Part shown: positions 62,098 through 64,000 of the stretch, piece after piece
Position numbering within the stretch: the first letter of the stretch is position 1
Layout of the letters: each line of letters starts with the position of its first letter
DNA from: Azotimanducus chitobiosivorans
Lineage (GTDB): Bacteria > Pseudomonadota > Gammaproteobacteria > Pseudomonadales > Azotimanducaceae
Assembly: GCA_965200235.1 (NCBI GenBank)
Contig: OZ241339.1
Location: 2,170,001 to 2,234,000, forward strand
Direction: 5' to 3'
DNA length: 64,000 nucleotides
Notes under the pieces: generated by a model
Seen by the model: only the letters and a program-made list of their open reading frames with translations
What the model was told of the DNA's origin: nothing
Databases searched by the model: none
Position numbers and translations under genes: made by a program

Positions 62098-63083
62098 GCA
62101 TTCACGTCAATGACAACACGGCCTTTGACGTTTCCGGCCAGCAATTCGGCACCGAGATCGATCACCTTGCTCATCGGCTCGATACGATACACCGTCGTCA
62201 ACTTTTCTAAATCGAGCAATTCCGCCAGCGCGCTCCAAGCTCGCTCACGTACATCACTGCTCGCCATCACCGAGTCCACCCCTCTTAAGGTCACGCCGCG
62301 AAGAATAAACGGCATCACCGACGATGGCAGTTTCGCGCTCGCCGCCAAACCACAGGCGGCAACCAGCCCCTCGTACTTCGTCTGCGCCAATGCCGTTGCC
62401 AGAATATCGCCGCCCACGGTATCAATGGCTGCGGCCCAAAGCTCCTTTTCCAGCGGCTTGGCTGGCCGATTCAATTCATCCCGAGCGAGGACATCTTTCG
62501 CACCGAGTTCCGTCAGGTAGGCGCCTGCCTCTTCAACTCGCCCGCTGACCGCGGTCACGCTATATCCCAATTTCGAGAGCAGCACCACAGCGACTGATCC
62601 CACGCCGCCCGCGGCGCCGGTGACCAGCACCGCGCCGTCTTCCGGCCGAATACCCTTGTCACGAATCGCATCGACACAGAGCATGGCCGTATAGCCAGCG
62701 GTACCAATGGCCATGGCCTGTTCGGTCGAGAAAACTTCTGGTACGCGCGTCAACCACTCGCTCTTGAGACGTTGTTTCTGGGTATATCCTCCCCAAACAG
62801 TCTCAGAGAGGCCGTGTCCATTCACCAGCACCCTGTCGCCCGCGCTGTACTGCGCTGCACGAGACTCGAGAACCGTGCCCGCGAGATCGATACCGCACAC
62901 CATGGGCAAGCGCCGACATATGCCCTTTCCGCTGACCGCCAGCGCATCCTTGTAATTCAAGGTGGAATAATCGATGCCCACCAGTACGTCGTTGTCCGGC
63001 AAATCGATGAGCGAGAGGTCCTTGAGCACCGCTTTGTCGGCACCCTCTTCTACGACTATTGCTTTGAAAGTTTGTTGTGACAT
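62094..63083 (-). CDS. acuI: Acrylyl-CoA reductase-like MDR protein (YhdH/AcuI family)
   Basis: 329 residues. Family landmarks: STLNYKDALAVSGKG near the N-terminus, GTAGYTAMLCVDAI, TGAAGGVGSVAVVLL (NADPH-binding) and the C-terminal VIDVNA. In other bacteria AcuI reduces acryloyl-CoA to propionyl-CoA, which fits removal of a C3 product from the pathway. The start ATG 63083 follows the end of the Fe-S protein gene by 35 bp. Confidence 0.85.
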   Translation of the reverse strand: MSQQTFKAIVVEEGADKAVLKDLSLIDLPDNDVLVGIDYSTLNYKDALAVSGKGICRRLPMVCGIDLAGTVLESRAAQYSAGDRVLVNGHGLSETVWGGYTQKQRLKSEWLTRVPEVFSTEQAMAIGTAGYTAMLCVDAIRDKGIRPEDGAVLVTGAAGGVGSVAVVLLSKLGYSVTAVSGRVEEAGAYLTELGAKDVLARDELNRPAKPLEKELWAAAIDTVGGDILATALAQTKYEGLVAACGLAASAKLPSSVMPFILRGVTLRGVDSVMASSDVRERAWSALAELLDLEKLTTVYRIEPMSKVIDLGAELLAGNVKGRVVIDVNA

Positions 63084-63118
63084 ATGGAATCTTCTGTGTT
63101 GAGTTGGGGGTGTTCAAA

Positions 63119-64000
63119 TTATTGACTATCTGGTCTCGCCATGTGGCGGTCGGCGAGCTCCACGACATCGATCACTTGCATTTCATCGCGCCATCCCTTG
63201 GCGTCAATGGCATCGGAGAGCCTCACGTTACAGTTCGGGCACGCGGTCACGATACAGGTCGCGCCCGCCTTGCGGGCCATTTCAACCCGCATTTGCTCCA
63301 TCTGTCGTTCTTCCGGCGGTGAGTGATACAAGGAAAGGCCGCCGCCGCCGCAACAAAAGGATCGATCGCGAGCTTTTTCCATCTCCACTCTTGTCACGCC
63401 GGGAATCGAGTCGATCACCTCGCGAGGGGCATCATAAATTTCGTTGTGACGCCCCAGATAACAGGCATCGTGATAGGTGTAGACGGTGGTCTTGTCTTCG
63501 TCGCTCGCGGTGAGCTTGATATCGCCGCTCGCTAGATGGCGTATCAGGACTTCGCTTATATGCTCAACTTCATGATCGATCTGGTCGTAGTCTTTTTTCA
63601 GCGCATTGAGGGCATGGGGATCCGATGTCACGATACGCTTGACAGAGCTGTTGTTGATGCCTTGCGTATTCTGTTCGCGCAACTCTTCAAACAGGAGTTC
63701 CTCACCGTAGCGCCTGACATCGTGCCCGCTGTCGGTTTCCTTGGCTGCGAGAATACCGAAATCGACGTTCATGGCATCTAGCACCCGCGCGGTCGTTTTC
63801 GCGAGCTTGTTCACGCGCTCATCGCAAGATGACATGGAATCGACAAAATAGAGCGTATCGGCGCTCACATTACCACCATCGAGGACCTTCACTTTTTGCT
63901 GCCCCTTGATGTCTTCTGCCCAATCGCCACGAAACGCACGCGGCAACCCCTGGGCGTTGCCCACGCGCTGAATGGATTCCAAAGGCTTTTTGATCGAGTC
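63119..64000 (-). CDS. CCG-domain (heterodisulfide-reductase-like) Fe-S oxidoreductase, 5' end outside window
   Basis: C-terminal ~293 residues are present; the frame stays open to base 64000. Two CCG-type motifs are seen: YTYHDACYLGRHNEIYDAPREV and RSFCCGGGG, plus CIVTACPNCNVRLSDA. The layout matches FadF/GlcF/HdrD-like proteins that move electrons from acyl-CoA dehydrogenases, via ETF, to quinones. That role fits the ACADs in the window. The N-terminal ferredoxin part, expected upstream, cannot be seen. Confidence 0.8.
   Translation of the reverse strand, partial: DSIKKPLESIQRVGNAQGLPRAFRGDWAEDIKGQQKVKVLDGGNVSADTLYFVDSMSSCDERVNKLAKTTARVLDAMNVDFGILAAKETDSGHDVRRYGEELLFEELREQNTQGINNSSVKRIVTSDPHALNALKKDYDQIDHEVEHISEVLIRHLASGDIKLTASDEDKTTVYTYHDACYLGRHNEIYDAPREVIDSIPGVTRVEMEKARDRSFCCGGGGLSLYHSPPEERQMEQMRVEMARKAGATCIVTACPNCNVRLSDAIDAKGWRDEMQVIDVVELADRHMARPDSQ

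Overview
The window is about 58% GC in most places and reads as a chromosomal segment of a proteobacterium, most likely a gammaproteobacterium. Supports for this are an ArgA-type N-acetylglutamate synthase (kinase-like plus GNAT domains), a divergent yqiB-like/tolC pair as in enteric genomes, and a HmuUV-type haem importer. No 16S rRNA gene is present, so genus is not assigned.

Layout. (1) 1-3270: end of a haem ABC importer operon (permease, ATPase, small monooxygenase-fold protein), an AlkA-like DNA glycosylase and an MBL-fold hydrolase. (2) About 3300-12410: an accessory island of lower and uneven GC, ending at a tRNA-Glu gene whose 3' end faces it. It holds an orphan AAA ATPase, two small membrane-anchored coiled-coil proteins (one built on 33-bp repeats), decaying duplicated ORFs, a secreted Cys-rich protein with a 13-C tract in its signal-peptide region, a 5'-truncated tyrosine recombinase between two copies of an IS30 3' end, and an ankyrin gene split by a complete IS5-type element. 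(3) 12414-21986: housekeeping genes (tRNA-Glu, GPH transporter, YqiB-like, TolC, IlvE, ArgA, IlvD). (4) About 20997-64000: a very large catabolic region with 9 short-chain dehydrogenases, 5 crotonases, 3 acyl-CoA dehydrogenase genes (one a two-domain fusion), 3 acyl-CoA ligases, a thiolase, 3 amidohydrolases, 3 alpha/beta hydrolases, 2 cytochromes P450 (one interrupted), a [2Fe-2S] ferredoxin, an aldehyde dehydrogenase, a CoA-transferase, an acrylyl-CoA-reductase-like enzyme and a CCG-domain Fe-S protein.

How the genes work together (inference). The set fits oxidation of a hydrophobic cyclic or branched carboxylic substrate: P450/ferredoxin hydroxylation, oxidation by SDRs and aldehyde dehydrogenase, CoA activation, then beta-oxidation by ACADs, crotonases, an HSD10-like dehydrogenase and thiolase. 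The fused ACAD and the adjacent ACAD pair resemble those used on steroid or bile-acid side chains, but no diagnostic steroid-ring enzyme lies in the window, so the substrate is open. No transcription regulator is encoded here.

Mobile DNA. The most distinctive feature is a family of small non-coding palindromic elements (MITE-like) with 28-bp inverted ends beginning CTAGTGTCCTGTCCC. There is one 123-bp and two 269-bp copies (98-99% identical, opposite orientation) plus one lone end. The short copy interrupts the 3' end of tolC and supplies a new stop codon; one long copy sits on the ilvD stop codon. Two IS insertions (IS5-type in the ankyrin gene, IS4/IS1380-type in a P450 gene) have clear target duplications, and removing them restores the reading frames exactly.
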